A stretch of 64,000 bases of DNA from Vibrio penaeicida (GCF_030689305.1 NZ_JAUYVM010000018.1:1-64000); one strand, 5' to 3'. Positions 8,692 to 17,688 are shown, numbered from the stretch's first letter. The notes: generated by a model not told the origin, from the letters alone. Made by a program: numbers and translations.

Positions 8692-9213
8692 ATGTCTGTA
8701 TTACAAGTATTAACTTTCCCTGATGATCGCCTTCGCACAGTGGCTAAGCCCGTCGAAGCAGTGACACCAGAGATTCAAAAAATCGTCGACGATATGTTAG
8801 AAACCATGTACGACGAAGAAGGCATCGGCCTTGCTGCAACGCAAGTCGATATTCATCAGCGCATCGTTGTTATCGATGTTTCTGATACTCGCGATCAGCC
8901 AATGGTACTGATTAACCCTGAGATCACCGAAAAACGCGGTGAAGATGGCATCGAAGAAGGTTGTCTGTCTATCCCAGGTGCTCGTGCTTTGGTGCCTCGT
9001 GCGGCAGAAGTTTCTGTTACAGCGAAGAATCGCGAAGGTGAGGAATACTCATTTGAAGCCGATGAGCTTTTGGCCATTTGCGTTCAACATGAATTGGATC
9101 ACCTCGAAGGCAAGTTGTTTGTTGATTACCTTTCGCCACTGAAGCGTAAGCGCATTCAGGACAAGATGTTGAAGCTTAAGCGTTTCAATGAGAAGCAAGC
9201 GAAAAACGCCTAA
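8692..9213 (+). CDS. def: Peptide deformylase
   Basis: Removes the formyl group from nascent N-formylmethionine peptides; metalloenzyme at the ribosome exit. The three signature motifs are intact: GIGLAATQ, EGCLSIPG (metal Cys) and QHELDHLEGK (two metal His, catalytic Glu). ATG 8692 (MSVLQVLTFPDDRL, 173 residues) is preferred over GTG 8686 because it gives the family N-terminus, though the ribosome-binding site is weak. Leads the def-fmt-rsmB-trkA-trkH series. Confidence 0.97.
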   Translation: MSVLQVLTFPDDRLRTVAKPVEAVTPEIQKIVDDMLETMYDEEGIGLAATQVDIHQRIVVIDVSDTRDQPMVLINPEITEKRGEDGIEEGCLSIPGARALVPRAAEVSVTAKNREGEEYSFEADELLAICVQHELDHLEGKLFVDYLSPLKRKRIQDKMLKLKRFNEKQAKNA

Positions 9214-9247
9214 TCCAAACCACCTTCATCCATAAAGGAACCTTACC

Positions 9248-10195
9248 TTGAGTCAGTCTTTAAGAATTGTCTTTGCAGGTACTCCGGACTTCGCCGCCCT
9301 TCACTTGGCGGCGTTATTGTCTTCGGAGCACGAAGTTATTGCGGTTTACACCAATCCAGACCGCCCAGCAGGCCGTGGTAAAAAACTTACCCCTACCCCA
9401 GTTAAAAGCTTGGCGCTGGAACACGATATTCCTGTTTACCAACCCGAAAACTTCAAATCTGATGAAGCGAAGCAAACGTTGGTGGATCTAAATACCGATA
9501 TCATGATTGTTGTCGCGTATGGCATGTTACTACCACAAGCCATATTGGATACCCCTCGTTTAGGGTGCGTCAACGTTCATGGTTCGATTTTACCGCGCTG
9601 GCGTGGTGCTGCACCGATTCAACGTTCGGTATGGGCGGGGGATGCTGAAGCTGGCGTCACCATCATGCAGATGGACATTGGCTTGGATACGGGTGATATG
9701 TTGAAAATTGCTTCTCTTCCAATTGAGGCAACCGACACCAGTGCGTCGATGTACGACAAACTAGCCGTTCTTGGCCCGGAAGCACTTGTCGACTGCCTAG
9801 CGGATATTTCGAATGGCAACGCGCAACCCGTCAAGCAAGATGACGAGCAAGCCACTTACGCGAAGAAGCTCAGCAAAGAAGAAGCCCGTATCAATTGGAA
9901 TGACGATGCCGCTCACTTAGAGCGCAGTGTTCGCGCCTTCAATCCATGGCCCATCAGCCATTTTGAAGCTGCAGATAACACCATCAAAGTTTGGCAGAGT
10001 CGCACAGAGAGCCAAACCACCGACAAAGCGGCTGGTACCATTCTTCAAGCGGACAAAACCGGTATCTACGTTGCGACAGGTGACGGAGTACTTGTACTCG
10101 AAAAGCTGCAGGTTCCGGGTAAAAAAGCGATGCCAGTTCAAGACATATTGAACTCAAGAGCATCTTGGTTTGAAGTGGGCACGCAGCTCGTTTAA
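9248..10195 (+). CDS. fmt: Methionyl-tRNA formyltransferase
   Basis: Formylates initiator Met-tRNA from 10-formyltetrahydrofolate. The formyltransferase signature NVHGSILPRWRGAAPIQR with catalytic Asn/His, and Asp in the following DIGLDTGDM, are present; the C-terminal OB-like domain spans about 205-315. Starts with TTG: AAGGAA sits 8 bases upstream and no nearby ATG fits, and the peptide MSQSLRIVFAGTPDFA matches the family start. Pairs functionally with def immediately upstream. Confidence 0.96.
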   Translation: MSQSLRIVFAGTPDFAALHLAALLSSEHEVIAVYTNPDRPAGRGKKLTPTPVKSLALEHDIPVYQPENFKSDEAKQTLVDLNTDIMIVVAYGMLLPQAILDTPRLGCVNVHGSILPRWRGAAPIQRSVWAGDAEAGVTIMQMDIGLDTGDMLKIASLPIEATDTSASMYDKLAVLGPEALVDCLADISNGNAQPVKQDDEQATYAKKLSKEEARINWNDDAAHLERSVRAFNPWPISHFEAADNTIKVWQSRTESQTTDKAAGTILQADKTGIYVATGDGVLVLEKLQVPGKKAMPVQDILNSRASWFEVGTQLV

Positions 10196-10261
10196 ATCAG
10201 AAACAACCTGATTTCAGGATAAATAGCCAATATCAATGATTGATTGAATTGCTATATTGAC

Positions 10262-10316
10262 GAAGTGAAGACTCACTTCAATACGTACTTTTTGAGGGCA
10301 GAGATGCCCTCCTTTG
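10262..10316 (+). other. Two hairpins in the fmt-rsmB gap
   Basis: The gap holds GAAGTGA-AGAC-TCACTTC (10262-10279) and GAGGGCA-GAGA-TGCCCTC (10294-10311) followed by CTTTGCTTT. The second has a weak T-rich tail and could be a partial terminator or processing site within the def-fmt-rsmB run; the gap is longer than its neighbours, so rsmB may also have its own promoter. Confidence 0.4.
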
Positions 10317-10332
10317 CTTTAAGGTATTCATC

Positions 10333-11613
10333 ATGAATGTTCGCGCTGAAGCTGCCAACGTTTTGTATCTCGTTGTCGATAAAGGGCAATCACTTTCTAC
10401 CGCCCTTCCTGCCGCACAACAAAATATCCGCCCGCGAGACCACGCTCTATTGCAAGAAATTTGCTACGGCGCACTACGCTACCTCCCTCGCCTAGAAACC
10501 ATTGCCAATCATTTAATGGATAAACCATTAAAGGGCAAGCAACGCGTGTTTCATCATCTTATTCTGGTGGGCATTTACCAACTGAGTTTTATGCGAATTC
10601 CTGCACACGCAGCGGTTGGGGAAACGGTTGAAGGCACCAAAACACTCAAAGGTCCTCGGCTTCGCGGTTTGATCAATGCGGTACTTCGTAACTACCAAAG
10701 AAACCAAGAAGAATTGGATCAAGTTGCCGTTAGCCACAACGCGGGCAAATATGGCCACCCAAGTTGGCTACTAAAATTGTTGCAAGCTGCTTACCCAGAG
10801 CAATGGGAAAGTATTGTTGAAGCAAACAACCAAAAAGCACCGATGTGGCTTCGCGTGAACCACCAGCATCACAGTCGCGACGAGTACCTTGAGTTACTCA
10901 AAAGTGCAAACATTGATAGCAGCGCACACAGTGAAGCACTAGACGCCATAAAATTGGATGCGCCGATCGATGTACATGCCTTGCCTGGTTTTGAAAAAGG
11001 TTGGGTATCGGTACAAGATGCCGCCGCTCAGCTGTCGCTGAATTACCTGACCCCTCAAGATGGCGAATTGATTTTGGATTGCTGCGCAGCTCCAGGTGGC
11101 AAAACAGCGCACATTCTTGAGCGCACCCAAAACAGCGACGTTGTTGCAATAGATTGCGACGAAAACCGCCTCAAGCGAGTTCATGAAAACCTGAAGCGCC
11201 TCAACCTTCAGGCGAAAGTTATTTGCGGTGATGCTAGGAATCCTCAAGAATGGTGGCAAGGTGAACAATTTGACCGCATTTTGCTTGATGCGCCATGTTC
11301 TGCGACAGGGGTTATCCGTCGTCATCCAGACATTAAATGGCTGCGCCGAGCCGATGACATCGAAGCCTTAGCCGAACTGCAAAGTGAGATTCTCGATGCG
11401 ATGTGGCAACAGCTTAAACCGGGTGGCACGCTTGTCTACGCGACATGTTCGATCACCCCGCAGGAAAATCGCGATCAAGTGGTTAAATTTCTGAATCGCA
11501 CATCGGATGCAACGTTAGATGGGTCAGACATCGAAAACCCGGGCAGACAAATTCTTCCGGGAGAAGACGACATGGACGGCTTCTATTACGCTGTATTGAG
11601 AAAGCAGGCGTAA
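10333..11613 (+). CDS. rsmB: 16S rRNA m5C967 methyltransferase
   Basis: SAM-dependent methyltransferase of the NOL1/NOP2/Sun family modifying C967 of 16S rRNA. N-terminal NusB-like RNA-binding domain (about 1-140), then the Rossmann methyltransferase: SAM motif LDCCAAPGGKTAHIL, motif IV DAPCSATGVIRRHPDI and catalytic-Cys motif VYATCSITPQEN. Length of 426 residues is typical. AAGG precedes the ATG. Upstream of trkA as in other gammaproteobacteria. Confidence 0.96.
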   Translation: MNVRAEAANVLYLVVDKGQSLSTALPAAQQNIRPRDHALLQEICYGALRYLPRLETIANHLMDKPLKGKQRVFHHLILVGIYQLSFMRIPAHAAVGETVEGTKTLKGPRLRGLINAVLRNYQRNQEELDQVAVSHNAGKYGHPSWLLKLLQAAYPEQWESIVEANNQKAPMWLRVNHQHHSRDEYLELLKSANIDSSAHSEALDAIKLDAPIDVHALPGFEKGWVSVQDAAAQLSLNYLTPQDGELILDCCAAPGGKTAHILERTQNSDVVAIDCDENRLKRVHENLKRLNLQAKVICGDARNPQEWWQGEQFDRILLDAPCSATGVIRRHPDIKWLRRADDIEALAELQSEILDAMWQQLKPGGTLVYATCSITPQENRDQVVKFLNRTSDATLDGSDIENPGRQILPGEDDMDGFYYAVLRKQA

Positions 11614-11694
11614 GCAATAAAACAACCATACTCAATACGTGTCGCCAAAAGGCGCAACAGTAGTAAGCGGATAGATAAGCAGAATAGGTAGGCG

Positions 11695-13071
11695 ATGAAA
11701 ATCATCATACTCGGTGCCGGACAAGTAGGCGGCACCCTTGCAGAAAACTTAGTGGGTGAGAACAACGACATCACGGTAGTAGACCGGAATGGAGACCGAC
11801 TGCGTGAATTGCAGGATAAGTATGACTTGCGGGTGGTCAATGGGTTTGCCAGCCACCCGGGCACCTTACGTGAAGCAGGTGCTCAAGATGCCGACATGCT
11901 GGTTGCGGTGACCAATACCGATGAAACCAATATGGCGGCATGTCAGGTTGCCTTTACGTTGTTCAATACCCCTAACCGAATTGCCCGTATTCGCTCGCCA
12001 GAGTATTTGACAGAAAAAGACGCATTGTTCCAATCTGGTGCGATTCCCGTCGACCACCTTATCGCACCAGAAGAATTGGTTACCAGCTATATCGAACGCT
12101 TGATCCAATACCCTGGAGCACTCCAAGTGGTCAGTTTCGCTGAGCGTAAAGTCAGCTTGGTTGCGGTTAAGGCCTACTATGGCGGTCCACTAGTTGGGAA
12201 CGCGCTTTCTGCACTGCGTGATCACATGCCTCACATTGACACTCGTGTAGCAGCCATATTTCGTCAAGGCAGGCCCATTCGCCCGCAAGGTACCACCGTC
12301 ATTGAAGCGGATGATGAAGTGTTCTTCGTCGCAGCGAGTAACCACATTCGCTCTATCATGAGTGAACTCCAACGTCTTGAGAAACCTTACCGCCGCATCA
12401 TGATAGTCGGAGGAGGGAACATTGGGGCAAGCTTGGCAAAACGCTTGGAAAAAGAGTACAGCGTCAAACTGATTGAACGCGGTTATCAGCGAGCAGAAAG
12501 GCTGTCTGAACAGCTTGAAAATACGATTGTATTCTGTGGCGACGCGGCCGATCAGGAACTGCTCGCAGAAGAAAACATCGACCAAGTGGATGTCTTCATC
12601 GCTCTAACCAATGAAGACGAAACCAATATCATGTCCGCCATGCTGGCAAAACGTATGGGCGCAAAAAAGGTCATGGTGCTGATTCAACGCGGTGCTTACG
12701 TCGATTTGGTGCAAGGCGGTACCATTGACGTGGCGATATCACCACAGCAAGCCACAATTTCTGCACTCCTGACACACGTTCGACGCGCAGATATCGTCAA
12801 CGTATCATCTTTACGCCGTGGGGCGGCTGAAGCCATCGAAGCCATTGCACATGGGGATGAAACCACGTCTAAAGTTGTTGGTCGTGCGGTAGGTGATATC
12901 AAACTTCCACCAGGTACCACTATTGGTGCCATTGTTCGCGGTGAAGAAGTGTTGATCGCTCACGACCGAACGGTGATTGAACAAGACGACCATGTGGTGA
13001 TGTTCTTGGTCGATAAAAAATACGTGCCCGACGTGGAGCGCTTGTTCCAACCAAGCCCATTTTTCCTATAG
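11695..13071 (+). CDS. trkA: Trk potassium uptake system NAD-binding subunit
   Basis: Peripheral cytoplasmic subunit gating the TrkH channel. Two tandem RCK units: KTN/NAD-binding domain 1 (GAGQVGGTLAENL at the N-terminus), TrkA-C domain, KTN domain 2 (VGGGNIGASLAKRL, about 235) and a second TrkA-C domain to residue 458. Followed after 57 bases by trkH, so channel and gating subunit are probably co-transcribed. Confidence 0.96.
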   Translation: MKIIILGAGQVGGTLAENLVGENNDITVVDRNGDRLRELQDKYDLRVVNGFASHPGTLREAGAQDADMLVAVTNTDETNMAACQVAFTLFNTPNRIARIRSPEYLTEKDALFQSGAIPVDHLIAPEELVTSYIERLIQYPGALQVVSFAERKVSLVAVKAYYGGPLVGNALSALRDHMPHIDTRVAAIFRQGRPIRPQGTTVIEADDEVFFVAASNHIRSIMSELQRLEKPYRRIMIVGGGNIGASLAKRLEKEYSVKLIERGYQRAERLSEQLENTIVFCGDAADQELLAEENIDQVDVFIALTNEDETNIMSAMLAKRMGAKKVMVLIQRGAYVDLVQGGTIDVAISPQQATISALLTHVRRADIVNVSSLRRGAAEAIEAIAHGDETTSKVVGRAVGDIKLPPGTTIGAIVRGEEVLIAHDRTVIEQDDHVVMFLVDKKYVPDVERLFQPSPFFL

Positions 13072-13128
13072 AGTCAGTGTTGGCGCTCTGTGTTTGGGGC
13101 GTCGCTCAAACCGTGGTAATAAGTCGAT

Positions 13129-14574
13129 ATGGTCCATCTACGCCCGATCTTATTTGTCATTGGACTGGTGCTCTCTAAGCTAGCCCTATTTATGTACGCC
13201 CCTACTGCCGTTGCCTTTTTCACTGGCACACCTGGGCTTATCGAATTTGGTCAGTCCGTACTGATTTTGCACGGCGTGGCATTCGTTTGTTTAACCATTG
13301 GGCGAACCGCAGAATTCCGTCTTGGGGTTCGAGACCTCTTTTTGATAACGTCACTTGTTTGGACTATCGCCAGCGCATTCGCCGCCCTGCCCTTCGTATT
13401 CATTAACCACATCAGCTTTACCGACGCGTATTTTGAAACCATGTCGGGGATTACCACCACGGGTTCAACGGTCCTCAGCGGACTCGATGATATGGCACCG
13501 AGTATTCTCCTTTGGCGCTCTATCTTGCAATGGTTAGGAGGAATCGGTTTCATTGTAATGGGGGTAGCTATCTTACCCATGCTGAATGTTGGCGGCATGC
13601 GGTTGTTCCAAACCGAAAGCTCTGACTGGTCCGACAAAAGTGCACCGCGAACAAAAATTGTCGCGATTCATATCGTGTACGTGTACCTCACATTGACGGC
13701 GCTGTGCGTGATTGGCTATTTGCTCACGGGAATGTCAGGCTTTGATGCGATAAATCATGCATTCACCACCCTCTCTACTGGTGGTTACTCCACATCAGAT
13801 AGCTCCATGAACCACTTTTCCAACGGAGCACATTGGGTGGGCATTCTTTTTATGTTTCTTGGCGGGCTTCCCTTCTTGCTGTTTGTTACTGCACTGAAAA
13901 AGCGCGAACTCAATTCCTTCTGGCAAGATGCGCAAGTAAGAGGGTTCGCCTACTTGGTCGTGTTTACCTCTTTGGTTGTCGCTGGTTGGTTATGGCTCCA
14001 TCAGCACTACCAGTTGTCCGACGCCATTCGTGTTTCCCTGTTTAATATCATCTCGGTAACAACCACGACAGGATTTGGTTTGGAAGACTTTACAGCTTGG
14101 GGCGCATTACCTGCCGTTATTTTTGCATTCATGATGATGGCAGGGGCTTGCTCTGGATCCACATCAGGCGGTATTAAAGTCTTTCGATTCCAAATAGCGC
14201 TTACCCTGCTGCACAAGCAAATGATGCGCTTAATTCACCCGTCAGGTGTTTTTGTCCAAAAGTACAACCATCGCCCCGTCAACGACGACATCGTTCGCTC
14301 GTTGGTCGCATTTGGGCTGATGTTCTTTATCACCATTATCGTGATTGCCGCGGCGTTAGGGGCTATGGGGTTAGACCCAGTCACCGCCATATCAGGAGCG
14401 GTCACCGCAGTGGCGAATGTTGGTCCGGGCATGGGCCATGTTATCGGTCCGACGGGGAATTTTGCCCCGCTTCCTGATGCTGCGAAATGGTTACTGAGTA
14501 TTGGTATGTTAATGGGTAGGCTGGAAATACTGACACTACTGGTGCTGTTCTTCCCTGCTTTTTGGAAGCGTTAA
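13129..14574 (+). CDS. trkH: Trk-type potassium transporter, membrane subunit
   Basis: Inner-membrane K+ channel subunit of 481 residues with four pore-loop units. Selectivity-filter regions are visible: SGITTTGSTV, TTLSTGGYSTS, ISVTTTTGFGLE and AVANVGPGMG; the conserved third-unit intramembrane loop MMMAGACSGSTSGGIK is intact. The trkA-trkH pairing supports the call; the sequence may belong to the TrkI-like branch of the family, as it differs at the N-terminus from the structurally studied Vibrio TrkH as I remember it. The ribosome-binding site is weak. Confidence 0.9.
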   Translation: MVHLRPILFVIGLVLSKLALFMYAPTAVAFFTGTPGLIEFGQSVLILHGVAFVCLTIGRTAEFRLGVRDLFLITSLVWTIASAFAALPFVFINHISFTDAYFETMSGITTTGSTVLSGLDDMAPSILLWRSILQWLGGIGFIVMGVAILPMLNVGGMRLFQTESSDWSDKSAPRTKIVAIHIVYVYLTLTALCVIGYLLTGMSGFDAINHAFTTLSTGGYSTSDSSMNHFSNGAHWVGILFMFLGGLPFLLFVTALKKRELNSFWQDAQVRGFAYLVVFTSLVVAGWLWLHQHYQLSDAIRVSLFNIISVTTTTGFGLEDFTAWGALPAVIFAFMMMAGACSGSTSGGIKVFRFQIALTLLHKQMMRLIHPSGVFVQKYNHRPVNDDIVRSLVAFGLMFFITIIVIAAALGAMGLDPVTAISGAVTAVANVGPGMGHVIGPTGNFAPLPDAAKWLLSIGMLMGRLEILTLLVLFFPAFWKR

Positions 14575-14618
14575 GATTTAAAGTTAACCCTATTCAGTCT
14601 GACCATAACGTACTTGCC

Positions 14619-14637
14619 GACCCAATCAGATTGGGTC
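14619..14637. other. Hairpin overlapping the trhA stop
   Basis: A perfect 8-bp palindromic stem GACCCAAT-CAG-ATTGGGTC covers the last codons of trhA between convergent trkH and trhA. It lacks a T-tract on either side, so it may be a 3'-end stabiliser or a Rho-independent terminator of weak type. Confidence 0.35.
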
Positions 14638-15279
14638 AACAAAGAAATAGATCGCAAAGAAATGGCACGCGGCCCCACCCAGAACAAACCCGTGCCAGAT
14701 GGCGTGGTTAAAGGGAATACGTTTACTCACGTAAAAAATAACCCCCAAGGAATACACCACTCCACCAATAGCGAGTAAAACCAAACCACCCACATCGAGC
14801 GTAATAGCTAGTTGGTAAATCACAACAAGTGACAGCCACCCCATGCCGAGATACGTATACAGCGACAGTTTTTTAAATCGGTACACGAAGGCTATTTTGG
14901 CAATGATGCCAATCAGTGCGATCGACCAAATAATGATCATCAAACCAATGGCCAATGGGGTTCGCAAGCTGACCAATAAGAAAGGTGTATAACTGCCCGC
15001 AATAAGCAGATAAATGGCGCAATGATCCAGCGTTTTTAACCAGCGTTTCGCTTTGCGATAAGGCACGGCGTGATAAACCGTCGAAGCCAGAAACAGCAGA
15101 ATAAGGCTACCGCCGTATACGCTCATACTGGTGATGGTTAGCGTATCTGCATGATTATCTACCGCTTTGATCAGCAAGAACACTAACCCTACAATGCCAC
15201 AAATCATACCTAGCGCATGTGTGATGCTATTGGCTATCTCTTCACTTACGCTGTACTCAGTTGTTGTAGGACGTGTCAT
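14626..15279 (-). CDS. trhA: PAQR/hemolysin III family membrane protein TrhA
   Basis: A 217-residue seven-helix membrane protein of the PAQR (progestin and adipoQ receptor)/hemolysin III family. Conserved residues of the predicted metal-hydrolase site are visible: NSITHALG (helix 1), FLASTVYHAVP (Ser and His) and the C-terminal HAIWHGFVLGGAACHFFA with two His. E. coli TrhA is linked to membrane energetics homeostasis; haemolysin activity should not be assumed. ATG 15279 with GGAGGGG 4 bases upstream is preferred to the longer open frame. Confidence 0.9.
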   Translation of the reverse strand: MTRPTTTEYSVSEEIANSITHALGMICGIVGLVFLLIKAVDNHADTLTITSMSVYGGSLILLFLASTVYHAVPYRKAKRWLKTLDHCAIYLLIAGSYTPFLLVSLRTPLAIGLMIIIWSIALIGIIAKIAFVYRFKKLSLYTYLGMGWLSLVVIYQLAITLDVGGLVLLAIGGVVYSLGVIFYVSKRIPFNHAIWHGFVLGGAACHFFAIYFFVDPI

Positions 15280-15445
15280 ACGCCCCTCCTTCAATTTAGA
15301 GCGAATACTCAACAGAAGAGAAGTATGACACACTCAGCGTACACTTGTAAGCTTAAATTTTAGCTAGACAGACCGATTAAGATCAACAGATCTGTTTAGA
15401 GTCAAATGACTATGTTTTCTGGACTGACTAGGTTTACTGGGCTGA

Positions 15446-16246
15446 CTAAGTCGAACTTTCCAGAAACGCCAATACTTGCTGCCCTGCATCTTCACCGGAC
15501 GTACTGGATGGAAGAACCAAATGACGTTTTAATTCGTTACCGCCAAGTAACCCAGCCAACATGCCACCGATGCCTTTCTTGCGGCGATCCACTTCAAACC
15601 ACAGCTTTAATTCACCTTCGTCACGATACGCTACGATTTCCAGCTCTCGCCAGCGCCCATGGTAAGGTCCCGTGGTCGGAACAAATTCAAACTCTTGCAC
15701 AAATGGAAGGTCAAACCCTTTGGCTTCTTCACACTCAACCTGACGAATGCGCAAACCCTGTTCTTCTAATGCCGTAAATATGCCATCCATTAATGGATCT
15801 GGGCGAACGGTCAATACATCTTTGTCTGTTGGATCAATTGCCATAGATATATCCAATCCGGTTTCCAACCACACTTTGGCATCACCGATGGTTACAGGAG
15901 TATTCCATGGAATAGGCAGCTCCACATCAAACGTGCGTTCTTCACCGGGTTCAATAGTAAAAGCATAAGGCAACTGCCATGAAGCCAATGCGTATTTCAC
16001 GTTTTGCTTCTTGGTTTGCATCCCTTCTTGCACGTGGCTTTTGTCGTTGTCTGCGGGTACTTCACGTACGTATCGACAACAAAGCTTCAAATCGATGTTA
16101 TCGATCTCTTGCGCAGAAGAACCACCATACACGTGGATTTTAATGCTGACATTCTGCCCCGGAATCAGCACTTCCTGCTGAAGAATAGAATCTACTTTGG
16201 CACTACCGATACCAAAGCTGGCTAAGGTTTTCTTTAAAAAAGACAT
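15446..16246 (-). CDS. Spo0M-like (sporulation-control) family protein
   Basis: A 266-residue soluble protein resembling Bacillus Spo0M, an arrestin-like beta-sandwich protein: N-terminal SFLKKTLASFGIGSAKVD, the extended PGQNVSIKIHVYGGSSAQEIDNIDL strand region, and a C-terminal DRRKKGIGGMLAGLLGG segment. No sporulation exists in Vibrio; homologues are widespread in gammaproteobacteria with unknown role. ATG 16246 has AGAGGAG 6 bases upstream. A MITE-like element lies just before its start and may carry or disrupt its promoter. Confidence 0.85.
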   Translation of the reverse strand: MSFLKKTLASFGIGSAKVDSILQQEVLIPGQNVSIKIHVYGGSSAQEIDNIDLKLCCRYVREVPADNDKSHVQEGMQTKKQNVKYALASWQLPYAFTIEPGEERTFDVELPIPWNTPVTIGDAKVWLETGLDISMAIDPTDKDVLTVRPDPLMDGIFTALEEQGLRIRQVECEEAKGFDLPFVQEFEFVPTTGPYHGRWRELEIVAYRDEGELKLWFEVDRRKKGIGGMLAGLLGGNELKRHLVLPSSTSGEDAGQQVLAFLESST

Positions 16247-16280
16247 GAACAACTCCTCTGGTTAGGTTCTTCCTTTGCTT

Positions 16281-16546
16281 TATACTCAAGTGACCTCAAG
16301 ATGTAGGGTTCAGAGCTTCATATACTGTTTCAGTTCAAGGATAAGAATGCAGTGGAATGACGAGTCCTTTCCAAATTCTTTGACAAAGAAATGAGACAGT
16401 ATATGAGCTCCCAAGGGCGAGTTTAACTGGCTTTCATCCTGCGTTACCGATTATCGATTTAGAACCACTAGATCTTCAAATCGGTGCCTTGTCTAAAAGC
16501 CAGTTAATTCTCGCTGAACCTAGCACCTTGATGTCACTTGAGTATA
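16281..16546. repeat. MITE-like nested inverted-repeat element (266 bp)
   Basis: The ends are inverted repeats: left TATACTCAAGTGACCTCAAG (16281-16300), right the reverse complement with one mismatch (16527-16546). Inside are two more inverted pairs: TCATATACTGTTTCA (16318-16332) with TGAGACAGTATATGA (16392-16406), and TTAACTGGCTTT (16423-16434) with AAAGCCAGTTAA (16496-16507). The whole can fold as a cruciform or cloverleaf. It has no open frame of note. Such nested, non-coding, terminal-inverted-repeat units are dispersed in Vibrio genomes; only one copy is in this window. Confidence 0.8.
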
Positions 16547-16695
16547 TAAGGTGATGATTAGCAGAAGAAAGTTCCGACTATTTTCTATACATATCCTGTA
16601 CGGCGGGTTTGTGCAACATTCATACGAGAGACTCACTAAAAAATGAGCAAAAAACCAGCATTTTGTTCGCACATATTTTGAATAAATGCTAATCT

Positions 16696-16725
16696 TTGAG
16701 CCGGATATGACTTCATATCTATACT
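16696..16725 (+). promoter_or_regulatory. Possible sigma70 promoter of a small transcription unit
   Basis: TTGAGC (16696-16701), an 18-bp spacer and TATACT (16720-16725) precede a region that ends in an intrinsic terminator at 17025. The match is moderate and unverified. Confidence 0.35.
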
Positions 16726-16826
16726 CCTGATTTTCTATAGGATTGGCGCTCGCCAGAAGAGATTTTTCTCATAGTGAATCAGGCCATATGATTGGCAAAG
16801 GATGTGCCTGACTGTTAGGTAAACGA

Positions 16827-16994
16827 ATGCGCCCAACACCTGTCAGGTTTTCGCACACACATCGTAGTGCGTCTCGACGTCGTTCAGGTTTCGCTTCAGC
16901 TCCAGTCTGCAGCAAACCAGCTCCACAGGTAAACTTAGTTGTTAAAACGGCTCTTGAGAGCCAGAAAGACAAGAAAGTAACCCAAGCGGCTTAA
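16827..16994 (+). CDS. Possible small basic protein, 55 residues, unrecognised
   Basis: An ATG frame of 55 codons ends in TAA immediately before an intrinsic terminator. The product is Arg/Ser-rich at the N-terminus (MRPTPVRFSHTHRSASRRR), contains one Cys and a lysine-rich C-terminus (TALESQKDKKVTQAA). AGGT lies 7 bases before the ATG. The upstream frame is closed by a TGA six codons before the ATG. I recognise no family. The stop-to-terminator fit favours a real gene, but the transcript (about 16732-17025) could equally be a small RNA. Confidence 0.4.
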   Translation: MRPTPVRFSHTHRSASRRRSGFASAPVCSKPAPQVNLVVKTALESQKDKKVTQAA

Positions 16995-16995
16995 T

Positions 16996-17025
16996 AAAAA
17001 GCGCGGTCTCAGACTGCGCTTTTTT
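16996..17025 (+). terminator. Intrinsic terminator of the 16.7-17.0 kb unit
   Basis: Stem AAAAGCGCGGTC / GACTGCGCTTTT (one G-T pair) with loop TCA, followed by a T-tract ending at 17025. Confidence 0.85.
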
Positions 17026-17084
17026 ATTTCAACAGATTTTGTTAACGTACAAAAAATATCACTATGAAATTTGTGGAGAAAGAT

Positions 17085-17348
17085 ATGAAATGTCATCGCA
17101 TCAATGAGTTAATCGAACTCATGCATCCAGAATGGCAAAAAGAGTCAGACCTCAACTTAATGGCATTCATCCAAAAGTTATCTCAAGAAGCAGGATATGA
17201 AGGCAAACTTGAAGATTTGACCGATGATGTGCTGATCTACCATTTAAAAATGCGAAACAGTCAAAAAGAAGACATGATTCCAGGGTTGGCTAAAGATCAA
17301 GAAGACGATTTCAAGACAGCACTTCTAAAAGCTCGCGGCATTCTTTAA
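17085..17348 (+). CDS. yihD: YihD family protein (DUF1040)
   Basis: An 87-residue acidic protein closely resembling E. coli YihD over its whole length (MKCHRINELIELMHPEWQ, LTDDVLIYHLKMR, DFKTALLKARG). Function unknown. The frame is open 7 codons upstream, but ATG 17085 is preceded by GTGGAG and gives the family N-terminus. In E. coli, yihD precedes srkA-dsbA; here ccoG lies between them. Confidence 0.92.
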   Translation: MKCHRINELIELMHPEWQKESDLNLMAFIQKLSQEAGYEGKLEDLTDDVLIYHLKMRNSQKEDMIPGLAKDQEDDFKTALLKARGIL

Positions 17349-17377
17349 TTCCAACCGTAATTCAATTCTCTTTCCTT

Positions 17378-17400
17378 AAAGCGGTGTTTCTGCCGCTTTT
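17378..17400 (+). terminator. Terminator after yihD
   Basis: Stem AAAGCGG / CCGCTTT with an 8-base loop followed by TTTT, 30 bases after the yihD stop; short T-tract, so moderate strength. Confidence 0.7.
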
Positions 17401-17688
17401 GTGTATGCCTATTTTTTTGCTCAACTGTTACTAAGAAAGTTATTAAACCTTGATACCCATAAAAAAATAAATGTTTTATAAACAGTATAATCCTTAGGCA
17501 ATTCGAGCTGTGTCTTGCTCTTTGTGTGTGTAGTTAAACAGAGTGTCGTGCTCTCTTCACGTACGCAAACCTTCTTACGTTCGACTTCCTCGTGTGAGAT
17601 CTGGCAAGACAACTAGAATAAAAAAAGCAATGTCGAAGAGTGAAGGCAAAAGAACCTTCACCTCAAAACGCCCAAGAAGGACACCTGT

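Noticed and set aside
9927..10151. Open frames on the opposite or shifted strand inside fmt, rsmB, trkA, ilvD, atpD, exbB and others
   Set aside because: They lie wholly within well-supported genes, lack ribosome-binding sites and show no family features.
15406..15777. Plus-strand 123-codon frame under the Spo0M-like gene
   Set aside because: Antisense shadow of a conserved gene, with no ribosome-binding site.
16790..16900. Possible ribosomal protein L28-like motif (GKR..SHTHR) in the small ORF region
   Set aside because: Only a few basic residues align, the frame is broken by TGA just upstream and the C-terminus does not match; coincidence of Arg-rich sequence is more likely.
16769..16972. 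Minus-strand 67-codon frame antisense to the small ORF
   Set aside because: The plus-strand frame ends directly before a plus-strand terminator and has a better start context; the minus frame has neither promoter nor terminator.
17450..17491. FNR half-site (TTGAT) and TATAAT before ccoG
   Set aside because: No second half-site and the -35/-10 spacing is wrong (30 bases); too weak to list as a promoter.
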